Assembly: GCA_026770025.1 (NCBI GenBank)
Contig: JAMXDE010000004.1
Span: 3,521,501-3,585,500 of the forward strand
Direction of reading: 5' to 3'
Source: Craspedostauros australis
Taxonomy: Eukaryota > Bacillariophyta > Bacillariophyceae > Mastogloiales > Achnanthaceae
Length of the DNA stretch: 64,000 nucleotides
The translations under genes and the position numbers were made by a program. Below the pieces are notes generated by a model. It searched no databases, had not been told where the DNA came from, and saw only the letters and a program-made list of their open reading frames with translations. Every line of letters begins with the position of its first letter. Position 1 is the first letter of the stretch. Positions 53,515 to 64,000 of this stretch are shown here, one piece after another.

Positions 53515-55800
53515 TTTGCTTTGTTTTTCCTTCTTGCCTGCCTGTCTGCCTGCTACTTTGGGATTGATGATCTTCACTGATGATGATTTGAAGCACTCTT
53601 CTGGAAATGTTCGAGCTACTGCTCACTTGCTGTTGCTTTGCGTCCGCCTCGGGATGATGCAGTAGATGCCAGATTGTGAGCCACCTTTGTGTTGCAATTG
53701 CCTTTCTCCGTTCCGTCGATGAGGTGTCAACATTGAGATAGCGATGAGATAGTTGGACGGTTGTTATGCGATGGCATCAGCATCAACATCCGCGACAGGC
53801 CAGAACCTTGCTGTTGTGGTCTTGTTTGCGATCTGTCCTGTCTTGCCCTCTCCCTGCACATCGTTCGCTGCTGCAGCAGGTGACAGGAAGCAGGCACCAG
53901 GGGAAACCAATGGCGAAGTTGCCCACATGCATTGCTCTTGTTGCTCGCACCAGCATGGTGGAGACCGCATGCCGCCCGTACAATGGCTGTCGGTCTGCTT
54001 GGTTCTTTCTCGCTCAATACTTGGTTCGCCCTCTGCATGATCGTTACAAAATGGGCGCCAACATGAACCGTTCGAGTCTTATGCCAGTTGCACCACATGC
54101 ATGCAATACATGCCATGCGTAGCTTCCATCAAGATATGTGTCAACGATGGCTCTCCAACGCCTTCGTCTGTGTGCATTGCCGTCACACACATCCGCAAGC
54201 ACGACCAAACATGTCGGCAGGTCGAGAGTCACACCCTTCATTTTGTGATCACAAACATCCAAATGATTTGAGTCACGTTCATTTATTTAGCTCGCGATTG
54301 GTGGGTTTGCGTTGCGACACACACAGAAATCAAACGGCATCGTGTGGTAGGCTACCACCAAATCAAGACAAATTCAGCATGTGTTGTTGACATGTCGAGA
54401 GGGAGAGGCATTGAGAGTAGAGTAGAGTAGAGTAGAGTAGAGTAGAGTAGATTGAAGGATGCAGTGTGAGACCATAGCATTATGCAGACCTTGGTCATTT
54501 CACTTGCATGCCGTCGCACAGGTGGTACGACTACGCCATGCATCATCATCCCTTCGATAATCGCTCAGTTCATGCGTGTGCAATGCTGGCAGTGCGGCTC
54601 GTTCCTTGCAAGTACCTTCACATGGGAAGTAGAGTCATCTGCGGATATTGGCGCTCACCTCCATCATCGTCTTCATCATAAAATACACAAGAGTGGTCAA
54701 CGTTGACTTCTTGGTACATGCAATTGGCGCTCACCCTTGGGTCATCCGCTTGCTTCAATATCCAATGCATCGGAGATTGTTGGTTGCGTTGAGCGCCATG
54801 CGCAATTGCGTTCCAAAGTATCTCGAATTGGAAGGCATACAGCATACCGAAGTCGATTTGTCTTGCCGTAAGTGATCGTTCCAAGAGGAGATACCCTTGC
54901 ATTTTGACTCCGAAATGACGCAATGGTGCCGTGTTTGCATTGGCTTCCGAGTTGTACATGTTACTTGATGTTGCTTGTGCAGAGATGATTCGCGTGCTAT
55001 CATATTCCGCTCGATATCTGTCTCGAGCTGCCGTGTGTTGGCGGAATAGCGTGAACTTTCAACGTTTGGGGAGGAACGATTCTTGCGTGGATTCGCTCGC
55101 CATCCTTGACATGGGTGCCAATGACTGCTCATCTCAATGCTGATGGTTGATTGATATCCACGCAGTGCCGAGACCCTCCCGCCATTTCTCTGAAGGGGTA
55201 CTTTGATGGTCGACAGAGCGAGGCGGTGTGAGACGTCGTTGAGTACTGGTACAGCATTGGATGCATGCCTGCTTGGCCCGGAACTGATGATCCCGCCTTC
55301 CACGCCGCGGCATCTTCAACAAACACGCTGGCGAAACCACATCGCGTGTAGCCTTTGACTTGAGACCGTTGCATGATTTCCCACCATCTTCAAAAGCAGT
55401 CGTCGGCGTGAGGGATGTGATTCATCGTCAGAATGAGTATGGTGCTATGACTCCTCCACCAACTTTTCATCTCCGCCATGGTCTCTACCACCACAACACG
55501 AGCATGCGTCTGATGGAGATGTCATCGTTTTGTGTTGTTGATGGCATCCGTGACTCGCAGTCACGCCAACCACCCATTTTCTGTTTTTCGATTGATCTGT
55601 GGTTGTCGCAACGGATACTCGCACAAATGGCGACACCAACAGAAGGCCACAGGTCGGTTCCCAATCAGCACAAGTCGGCAGCAAGGACGAGGTGGATGAG
55701 AGCAGTAAAGCAAGGCAAAGCAACATCGTCAACCCTGTGAGCCCCACGTATTTGCCATCGAAGCTTACTCGAGTTATCGCGGCCGTGAAATCGCAAGAGC
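53515..55800. other. Long intergenic stretch
   Basis: 2.3 kb without a supported gene. A 113-codon minus-strand frame at 54618-54959 (ATG present, QIDFGMLYAFQFEILW) is the most protein-like candidate but shows no family motif. Confidence 0.45.
54412..54450 (+). repeat. (GAGTA)n microsatellite
   Basis: Seven perfect copies of GAGTA. Confidence 0.9.
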
Positions 55801-57129
55801 ATGATGAAAGGAGCAGCCTCCAAGCAATCGGGCGGCAACAAGAAACGGCGCAAGAAGGATGGATCGGGTTCTGCCTCCAGCATCAAAGCGAGGAAGCGAT
55901 CGAAGGACGCTGCAAAGATCAAAGTCAAAGGCAAGGGGGCTGATGGTGGAGGTCCATCCACGCCGACGTCGCGATCGAGATCGTTGTTGGATTCAACATC
56001 CGCCTCGCAACCGCCAGCCATGATAGGACAATGCCCGAACGTGTCGCACAGATACCAAAAGGTGGGAAGGGTTGGCCAAGGCACGTACGGTGTTGTCTAC
56101 AAGGCGAGGGACAAGATCAGCAATCAGCATGTTGCACTGAAGCGTTGCATACCCCACCACGAATCCAGCGATGGCTTCCCGTTGACCACGCTACGTGAAA
56201 TCCACGCGTTGCGCGTCTGCGCACAGCATCCCAACATCATTCGGTTGCTGCATGTCGCCGTCTCGCAGGGCGGCGATGACAACGCCGCATCATCCAACAA
56301 ACGAGGTGCCCAGCCGAAAAGCGGCGCCATCGGCGGCACGTTCCTCGCCTTCGAGTACTGCCCGCACGACATTGCCAACATCATCGATCGGCATCATCAG
56401 CGCACCAAGTCGTCGCCGTTTGCCGTTCCGCAAGTGAAACGATTGCTGCATCAATTGCTGTCGGCCGTGCAGCACTGTCATGACCGTTGCATCATCCATC
56501 GCGACATCAAAATGGCGAATCTGTTGTACAGCACAACGGGCGACTTGAAGTTGGCGGACTTTGGTTTGGCGCGCCAATGGCCGACTGGGCGAGTTGTTGC
56601 CGTGGATGATACCGCGATGTCCAAACAAAGACATCCAACAGTTGAACATCGACTGTTGACGCCCAACGTCGTGAGTTTGTGGTACCGACCACCGGAGCTG
56701 TTGTTGCAGGATCCGTACTACGCGCAACGCTACACCTGCGCCGTTGATCTGTGGGCCGTAGGGTGCGTCTTTGCGGAGCTGTTGGATGGATTTCCACTTT
56801 TGAGTGGAAAGGACGAGGAAGAACAAGTGCGCAAGATTATTCGATACTTGGGCAATCCGCCCACAACAACGGCTACGCCATTCTTTCCACTGCGCAAAGA
56901 TGCCGCGACGCAGGGTAACGGCGGGCGGAATGACAAGATGGTGGACAACAGTGGCAGTCGGCACGCCTTGCTTGATCGATACTGCGATTTGACGGCGGAA
57001 GGTTTGCTACTGTTGACCAATTTGATTCATTACGATCCAAAGACACGATGGACTGCCAAGCAATCGTTGGCTTGTTCATTCTTTCGAGAGGATCCCAAGA
57101 TGGCAACGAAAATGCCAGAGTTTGCGTGA
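55801..57129 (+). CDS. CDK10/CDK11-type cyclin-dependent kinase
   Basis: 442 residues. A basic, Ser-rich N-terminal tail (1-80) with Lys/Arg clusters suggests the nucleus. The kinase domain shows GQGTYGVVYKA (93-102), the ATP-binding Lys in VALK (114), the cyclin-binding C-helix DGFPLTTLREI (124-134, compare PITSLRE/PISSLRE), HRDIKMANLL (233-242), DFG at 253-255 and the activation segment LTPNVVSLWYRPPE, with Thr at 289. These features fit the CDK10/CDK11 group, which act in transcription and splicing. There are two inserts: one after the beta-4 strand (residues 156-178) and a longer one in the activation segment (VAVDDTAMSKQRHPTVEH). All catalytic residues are intact. Confidence 0.88.
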   Translation: MMKGAASKQSGGNKKRRKKDGSGSASSIKARKRSKDAAKIKVKGKGADGGGPSTPTSRSRSLLDSTSASQPPAMIGQCPNVSHRYQKVGRVGQGTYGVVYKARDKISNQHVALKRCIPHHESSDGFPLTTLREIHALRVCAQHPNIIRLLHVAVSQGGDDNAASSNKRGAQPKSGAIGGTFLAFEYCPHDIANIIDRHHQRTKSSPFAVPQVKRLLHQLLSAVQHCHDRCIIHRDIKMANLLYSTTGDLKLADFGLARQWPTGRVVAVDDTAMSKQRHPTVEHRLLTPNVVSLWYRPPELLLQDPYYAQRYTCAVDLWAVGCVFAELLDGFPLLSGKDEEEQVRKIIRYLGNPPTTTATPFFPLRKDAATQGNGGRNDKMVDNSGSRHALLDRYCDLTAEGLLLLTNLIHYDPKTRWTAKQSLACSFFREDPKMATKMPEFA

Positions 57130-57715
57130 TTCCAATGGCGATCCAATCGTCGTTGGTTGTCGTTTGGCATGCAGTCTGGTCGCAGTCTGACATGGAGTTA
57201 TGTTGTATTTTACAGCAGATCGGTGCATTACTCTACTCTAATACAATAGATTGCGCTGTTTCTTTTGTTCGACTTTCTGCACGTCGTTGCTTTGTGTCAA
57301 GGCAACAACCAATGAGAGGCCATGTTCACATCATTTCTATCTCCAGAAATAATGAGGCATCTCTTGTTTCTGCCTGCATGTCGCAAGGATTTCGATCGTG
57401 TTGCATCGTGTATCGACTATTCGTACAAGGCAGACACCGAATTAAGTGCTGCGGTACCATACTCCAACCTGCTTCGTGCGCCCAAAGCCATGCATACGGT
57501 GTGGAATCGGTCCTTCTTGGCGGCCGTTCCCTCTTCACTGTTGTTCACGTGAGTTTGCATTTGCATTTGCAACCAATCCTTGCAAAAACATGGCATTGCA
57601 ATTCATTGCTTCTCCAACGTCGGCGCCATTGGCAATGTCACCTGAATGTGAATCCCTTCACATAGCATTCCTCCACACAGCATTGCTCTGAATGCATGAT
57701 ATCCTCTTGGATGCC
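57130..57715. other. Intergenic between two convergent genes
   Basis: No supported gene; the frame running across it is a shadow of the kinase 3' end. Confidence 0.45.
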
Positions 57716-58201
57716 TTACTTCTCGTTGTTGGCGGCATCCTTGTCATTGTCATTATCATCATCACCAGGCTCCTTGCCTTCCACGATGATGAACTGCTTG
57801 AGGTCTTCCCAGAGCCTGAGTCGTTCCTCGCCCTCCAAGGCCCCATCCAACTTGCCCGACCGCTCCTGACCATCGCTGGCGAACCACAGATGCGACACGT
57901 GCGTCTCGCCATCATCGAGCGGCAGGGCGTGGTTGTCAACGATATGGATCGGCGGACCGGCCGTGAGCAACCGCTTGAGCTCGGCCTGACAATCCGTCGT
58001 CTTGACGCGCTCCACGAAGGAATGGAACTGCGTCTTGAGCAGCTCCTCCACCACGGACTGCTCGTAGGTGCAGGGCTTCCACTTGCCGGAGGGTTGCGTT
58101 CGGTATTCGACGTAGTTGTCCGGTGTGATGTCCTCCATGGTGCACAGGCACATCATGCCTTCTGTTGGTTGGCCGTGTGATTGCGAGTCGTCCGATGCCA
58201 T
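57716..58201 (-). CDS. Conserved small protein of unknown function
   Basis: 161 residues from the ATG at 58201 (MASDDSQSHG); the frame open to 58288 is Arg/Gln-rich and probably untranslated. The body MCLCTMEDITPDNYVEYRT, then WKPCTYEQSVVEELLKTQF, then DCQAELKRLLTAGPPIHI and LDGALEGEERLRLWEDLKQF is compact and looks like a widespread eukaryotic protein that I cannot name. It has Cys pairs near the N-terminus and ends in an Asp/Asn-rich tail. No signal or membrane segment. Confidence 0.7.
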   Translation of the reverse strand: MASDDSQSHGQPTEGMMCLCTMEDITPDNYVEYRTQPSGKWKPCTYEQSVVEELLKTQFHSFVERVKTTDCQAELKRLLTAGPPIHIVDNHALPLDDGETHVSHLWFASDGQERSGKLDGALEGEERLRLWEDLKQFIIVEGKEPGDDDNDNDKDAANNEK

Positions 58202-58824
58202 CTTGTTTGTATTGCTGTGTTTCTGTTGCGATTGGCGCTGATCTCTCTCTCTCTCTTCTGTATCTCCTGTCTCTCCTGTCTCTTTCAATGTCTTCTTTGG
58301 TTGCCTGAGGAACTTGTGTCGTCTTCGTCTTTGCTTCAGTTCTATGAGATGAGGTCATCGGCCATCGTCAGCAGCCATCACAAAGTTTCCTCTGTTTCTC
58401 CTCGCGCATTTCTCACCAATGACTTCCCGCGCAGTTTCTCCTTCGTGTTCGATGGACTTCTTCGACCATGAATCTTGTTTGTCGTTGGACTTGATCGACT
58501 CGAATGTGCGTTGGAAAGTTCGGGGTGTCGATTTGGCGCCAAAAAAGGATACCCTTCTGTCGGATGCGACACACACGCTTCCACGCACTCGTTTTCTTGG
58601 TGGTGTGAAAGTGCGGTAATGCATGGTACGAGTATGCAACACTTGGCGCCAAAGGTGCGGGGTTGCCAAAGGATCGTTGAAAAGGAGAGACGACATAATC
58701 TGTTCCAACGGACGGCCGCTGTTTCAGAGGCGCGCAAATCCACGTTCGTACGCAAGGGTGCATACACATCATCAGTCATCGACGCCAGCACTGATACTCA
58801 CACTCGCAGCAGACAGCGAGGATC
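58202..58824. other. Divergent intergenic region
   Basis: 5' regions of the minus-strand gene at 58201 and the plus-strand gene at 58825, with (TC)n at about 58240-58258. Nothing else seen. Confidence 0.5.
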
Positions 58825-61800
58825 ATGGCGCGCTTCAAGCAGAACAAGCGTGGAGCTCCACGATCACGCAGCGGGCGAGCAAGAGCAGTGGCGACTGACG
58901 ACGTGACGCAACAGCGCGATGCTGGTTCTCGGCCGATCATCCATGAATCGGTCATTCAGGCAACGGAAGCAGTGGCGCGCAATCCCGCCAAGACATCGCC
59001 ATCGTCTCGACTGTCCTTGTCTGACATGGAGACCGCAGCAGATCAACGGCGCGCTGGCGAACGAGATGCCGATGAGAAGCCTCCATGCCAACGCCCGATC
59101 TCAAAACGGAAGCCGGCGAAGTCACGAGCAAGAATGAGAACTGCAGCTCCATCACCACCAAGAACGCGCAGAGCAGCAACAACTGGAACTCGAACATCGG
59201 CGAATCCACAGCCACACACAAAGGCCCTCTCATCGAAGCGACGCACCAAGTCGCAGCGATCTTCTTCGCCATCGATCCATCACGATGGCGGCGTCCCTCT
59301 CGCATCTGCGGTGAACGGCAACAACAAGAGGAGCAACAGCGTCAGTCGCTCCAGCAAGAAAAAGCGCGCCAAGATAGCCAAGACCAGAGTACCAATAGCA
59401 GCATGTGCTGACACTGGCGTCGCCGATGAAAGTACCGACCGGGTCGTCACGCCCACTATCTTCGAAGGCGATGGTCCAACAAGCCGCGCCGCGTCAGCAG
59501 ACCGTCGGAGCCTCCAACGAAGCCCAACTCCCCGGTCCACGTCGCCACTGCGACTCCCGGGTCCTCAAGAAGAAGCACAGCCGCCGCCTCCTCCTGCCGC
59601 CCATCGCAAACGGCCCGCGTCGAACATCGCATCGCATCAGCTCACGGAACGAGAGCAGCTTCGAACCATCCTTCAGAACCAACCGTCGGTCACGTTCCAT
59701 GTCACCCCGGAAATGCCGTACCTCGCATGGATGGAGGGATACATCCCCAGCGACGATGTGCACCAACCTCCAGACCACGGCAAGCCAAAGTCGAGCCGCC
59801 TCTGGGACGTTTGGCGCCGGCTGTCCCACACTCGCAGCGACAAGGACGATGACGATCTCATGGACACGCTGTTTCCAGCTGCCGCCTTCTCTGTGGAGAT
59901 GCCGCCGGACAAGGCGCTGTGCGGCGCATGGACCATCTCTCTGCACGCCGACGACGACAAACGTCGCGACTTTGAGACGCCGGTGCAACGCTTCTGCGTG
60001 CGCCACGAACGCTACCAGCATCTCGGACCTGATTTGCTCGCATGCAGCGACCTTTCCATCCAATGCTTCGAACCATCACGGCAGCGGTCCTTTGCGTTGC
60101 ACGACGCGCAAACTTCCGATAAAACCTACAGCGATGCAGACGACAGCATCAAGATTGGTGCATTGTCGATCCTCGCGTTCGCCGGTACCATGAGTCAACT
60201 CAACGGCGCCGAACATCGGCAATGGAGAAATGATCGCAACAGCGATATCGTCATGTCGATCGTCTGCGGCGTCGGAAATGAACGATGCGATAGTGACAAA
60301 CGATGTCTATTTCCAGTGTTCGAATATGCCGAAGACGACATCGAGCCGATCAAACGAGGCCCGGAACTTGAACGATGCACCGACGAAGTCCGGACGGAGT
60401 GCACCGGCGCCTCATTCCTTTGCGATCTGCCATCCAACAAGGACTATCAAATCTGGATTGCGCAAGACGAAACCGCGAAGTCATGCGCTGACGATCTCGT
60501 GGCTCCGATCGTTGCATTTGATGGTACGTCATCGTGCGTTTCTATTCGTTCGGGGGTGTGGTTGTGATTACTTGTGCATGCAAACACCCACTCATCAATC
60601 CAGATCTATCATACCAGCCAATGTTCTCATCTTTCCATGTCTGTCTCGTCCTCCGTCTGATCTTGTTCACAGTCATCTTTCCGTCTTCCCAATCGTCGTG
60701 GGGGACAAAAGCATCCGCATACAAGAGCTGCGACGCAATCCAGCAGCTGTCGCCATCGCCAATGCTGACGCACGAACTATTGAAACAGCATCACAAGAGC
60801 TTCGGCGATTGCGACATCGCTGCAAGATCAGCAAGACGACTGCTGCGTGCCATGGTGGTGGAACAATGCTACGACATCGTCAAGAAGGCCGTCGCAGACG
60901 AACGGTCGCTTATGGAGTCGCACGAGCAGCAACTCCACGATTTCGGGAAACGGGGATCAAGCAATGGTCCGCCACAAGATCAAGCAGCATCTCCTACACC
61001 GCCACGCTCCTGGATCCACAACGTATGCGACACTGTGCGCTCAATGCAAGATGCGGCGAATCCTTCACGCCGACCGCTCAACGTGTCCGTAAATAGTCGC
61101 GATGGAGAACAAAAAATGCAAGCGAAGAGACATCGCACCGACGCGACGACAGAAGCAGATGATCAATCTGCGGACCGTGACGAAACGATGAATCCAAACA
61201 CAGCAGCAAGTGGTGGGGATGGTCCATCCTACAGTCTATTGGACCATCCGCCCGATGTGGATACATCCATTGACGATGATACAGCCTCTGCAGCTTGCGC
61301 CAACGATGCTGACAACGGTCAACCGAAGTATGTGCCTCCTAATACCCAGCCAAGTGGCCAACGGATCAATGGTCTTCAAGCGCCTGTGCCGGTATCGACA
61401 CTCATGCAGGTTGGCAACCTGGAACTTCAGGGACCCATCGCTCCGCTTGATCTATTTGCTCCAATCACTCCACACACCTGCAACATGAAGATCAATGCCA
61501 GCGGGAATGGTCAGGAGCACCATCGGCCTCCGTTCGTCCCTGTGGATTGTGGGTCGCTGGCTCGTGGGTGGCAGCATCGCGATTGCAACGACGACCCAAA
61601 TGGTCATGCATCCATACCCACGGCACCTAAAAGGGCGATGGAGTCTACTCACGATGCAAACTCGACTTCCAGCGGAGGAGTTCGTACTGTGCGCCATGCG
61701 GTCGACAGCCCACAGGTTCCGACTGCGAACGACAAGATGGTTTCAGCATCGCAGTCAACACCGGAAAACCCCTCTCCCTTCACCTACGCCAAGATTACGC

Positions 61801-63044
61801 CTCCACAGGAACCTTCGCAGGCAAATGCTGAGAGCTTCGAGCACGAGAATGAAAATGATCAATATCCTCCTCTCAGACCTGTGCCAAGACGACTCTATGC
61901 ACAGGCATCCACGCCAACAGCAACAGCAACAACAGTCTTGCCTGCGGAGCAAGCTCGCAACAACCGACCGCGGCGGTCCGTTCCAGTCTGTGGAAATCAA
62001 TACTTGCGAGGCACTGGTCATCATCGACAAGCATCGCGAAGTGGTCGCAGCAAACGCGTCGTCCGCAGTCTGGCTGTGGAGATGCTTGGATCTGACCGGA
62101 GCAGCAGCAATGACAACAGCAGCACCATCGATTCGTTGGATTTGGAATGTCGACGACTGAGCCGAATGCGGGCCCGGATACTTCGCCATCATCATGGCTC
62201 ACTCGAAGAGCAACGCGCTCTGGTTCCGAGGAATGTGGGCATCGCGGAGACTTCGACACCTGTAGATGATTCATGCGACGAGGCATCATCTGTCACAGCT
62301 CATGAGACGACTCGCGGCATCAAAAGACCCATGGCTGGAAATCACAATGGTGTCAACGTCGATATCGATGGTTCAGACGGTCACCAGGGCGATGCCATTG
62401 GTACCGATGCTGTGAGTGTAGATGCGAACTGTCATGCGGACGAGCATCCAAGCTGTGATCTATGCGCTGGTGAATGCGACTGCCACTTCGATGAACAAGA
62501 GCCACAGCCTCTCATTGAACATATCACCATGCTCGCAGCGATGGACGACAGTTCCATGCCTACCAGCTCATCACAAGGTCAAGATCCCTTGCTTTCCCAG
62601 TGCGAGGAGAGAGGTGAAGCCACCCGTATGGATGCCGTCGGGACCGAGACCTTCCAGCTCGTTGGCCCTGGCGATGCTGATCGATCGTTCTCCTCGACGG
62701 ATTCGCTCGCTCGCGAGGCTTCAGCTCCGATCGTCGAGGAGATAGCTCTGGAAATGACCGTGCCACCAAGAAGCGGCACGAGCCAACCATCGCCACTCGT
62801 GTTCCATCTCCATCTCTCCAAGGTGACGTTCATTCTATTGGCGCTCTTGATTCCGGTGGTGGATCATCTTGGGAACCATCCGTACGAGCACGCACATTCT
62901 GGTACTTCACGTCTCACGCCCGGTGACACGCAGCTGAACCCAACAGGAATGGTGTGGAGCAGAGTGGCACAAGAAGATGGCCACATGCTTCAAGACGAAA
63001 CGCAAAAGGAACTCGATCCAAAGGTGACGATTGTATGGCTATAA
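58825..63044 (+). CDS. Large two-exon protein with C-terminal membrane helix, unknown
   Basis: Exon 1 is 58825-60523 and exon 2 is 60673-63044. The 149-bp intron has donor GTACGT and acceptor CACAG after a pyrimidine-rich tract, in frame, giving 1356 residues. The N-terminal 250 residues are basic and Ser/Arg-rich, possibly nuclear. Residues about 285-565 form the only folded-looking part (PSVTFHVTPEMPYLAWMEGY to DYQIWIAQDE), of no family that I know. Exon 2 starts with helical sequence (ARSARRLLRAMVVEQCYDIVKKAV), then long Ser/Asp/Gln-rich disorder, a short Cys/His cluster (CDLCAGECDCHF) and one clear membrane helix near the end (KVTFILLALLIPVVDHL). A tail-anchored or type II membrane protein is likely. 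Confidence 0.7.
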
Positions 63045-64000
63045 CTCTATGGTACGAGTACGGTAGGTATGGCAGGTGTACTAAGCACCCTACCAGTACA
63101 TACTCGTACGCGCTACAGCATGACACATTGGCGACGATACAGAAACAGGGAGAGGTTTCATAGTCGCATCCGCAGCGGCCGCAATACGTTCGCAGGTAGA
63201 GCATGATGCTCAAACTTGCGACACCTTCGACACGAGCGATCGTTCCGCGCGGTTCCAAAGGAATAAACTAATGGCAGCCCTATCAATCGAGAGTTGAGCG
63301 CTCCATGCGTGCTTGCGCATGCATTTCATTTTTAGTTTTATTTTCCAGTGTTTGAAATGGTAGTCATGATCTGGTACCAGTATGAGTATGTATGGATGAA
63401 TGCATGTATGCCTGCGTGTCGATGCTTTGCCTGCTTGTTTCAATGGGTAGGCAATGACGGGAGTGTCATACGCAAATCTGCCTCCGCCTCCTTGTTGCTC
63501 TTGGTTGATTCTGAACCCAGCCTATGTGTCTCTGAAGCACCCCTATTGGGTCGTGCTTCCTGGGCTGATGGCGGCCATGCTCGTAGATACGAGCACCGTA
63601 GTGGCAGTAGGTTATGGTGCCTTTGCATGGACGTCATGGTGCCTATGTCCACCCACAGACAAGAGGCAGATGAAAGATGTTGGGGCGAGGGCAGAACCTG
63701 TTGGCGGCTGTCTGTGGAGCGGCTTGGCTTGCGCTGCCAGGTCGTCGATAGCGACGCAACAGCGGCCGTCTCACATGGCCCATGCTGCATGGTAATTCCT
63801 GCTTTTATGGGAATATGTTGCAGTACTCATCAGCATAGGCATCCGTCACAAGTGGCAGATCCCAATTCTTGTCCCCGGTGTTCATGTCGGTGGACACCAA
63901 AATCCATTGTTTGTGTGTGATGATGTTGCCATCAATGACGAAGCTTCTCTGCTGCGAAAGCCAACGTCTGTCATAGCACTCGTCCGAGTGGCGTTCATGA
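63045..64000. other. Intergenic to the window edge
   Basis: No supported gene. The 190-codon frame at 63348 has no motif and unusual Cys/Trp/His content. Confidence 0.45.

Noticed and set aside
54618-54959. 113-residue minus-strand small gene
   Set aside because: It has an ATG and reasonable composition but no family motif, and a competing frame overlaps. Noted in the intergenic entry only.
57048-57665. 205-codon plus-strand frame overlapping the kinase 3' end
   Set aside because: It begins inside the kinase coding sequence in another phase and shows Cys/Ser/Leu-rich non-coding composition.
1-64000. tRNA or rRNA genes, CRISPR arrays, operons, riboswitches
   Set aside because: No tRNA B-box with matching arms, no regularly spaced repeats and no bacterial operon structure were seen. 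The introns and targeting signals indicate a eukaryotic nuclear region.

Overview
The window looks like nuclear DNA of a diatom or close stramenopile relative. The evidence is: short GT-AG introns of 150-310 bp; signal peptides followed by a Phe-starting transit peptide (plastid bipartite signals of the AFAP type); a gene with the 'DVLSGRGGRINHHPGN' domain that is typical of diatoms; a secreted protein of the diatom 'CACSP..YTF' type; and PT-repeat/Cys-rich surface-protein sequence. Genes lie on both strands and most have one or two exons. Many carry long low-complexity Asn, Gln, Ser, Asp or His tracts.

Layout. 0.7-2.7 kb: a hypothetical acidic protein and a two-exon secretory glutaredoxin. 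3.1-10.2 kb: two copies of an ABHD18-like alpha/beta hydrolase gene; copy 2 faces an ankyrin/RING gene and copy 1 carries a stub of that gene's 3' end. 10.1-13.1 kb (minus strand): RING, ankyrin and Tudor-like reading frames that were probably one gene, now split by a 965-bp inverted-repeat transposon flanked by CTAG. 15.5-18.1 kb: an intact Tc1/mariner-like transposase ORF. 19.4-22.2 kb: a decayed or recoded PT-repeat, Cys-rich surface protein with several in-frame TGA codons. 22.9-28 kb: two copies of a plastid-targeted ferredoxin plus metallo-beta-lactamase gene; copy 2 faces a large NTF2-like-domain gene, and copy 1 again carries a stub of that neighbour's 3' end. 27.7-35.6 kb: two divergent NTF2-like-domain paralogues with very long disordered regions. 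36-48 kb: a diatom 'GRGG' domain regulator-like protein, a STRAP/unrip WD40 protein, a small membrane protein, a CPP1/J-like plastid protein and a membrane-anchored subtilisin. 48.7-63 kb: SF3A2 with an unusual N-terminal extension, a methyltransferase-like protein, a two-exon secreted protein, a CDK10/11-type kinase, a conserved small protein and a two-exon 1356-residue protein with a C-terminal membrane helix.

The genes do not form one pathway. They are mostly unlinked housekeeping and secretory functions (splicing: SF3A2 and STRAP; plastid: CPP1-like and Fd-MBL; surface or secretory: subtilisin, glutaredoxin, secreted proteins). The most striking features concern genome dynamics. Two independent local duplications each carried off the 3' end of a convergent neighbour. 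A transposon splits the ankyrin/RING gene. A Cys-rich gene has TGA codons at positions where its repeats otherwise have Cys. Exon joins were read by eye from splice consensus and frame, and the functional calls rest on remembered family motifs without database searches.
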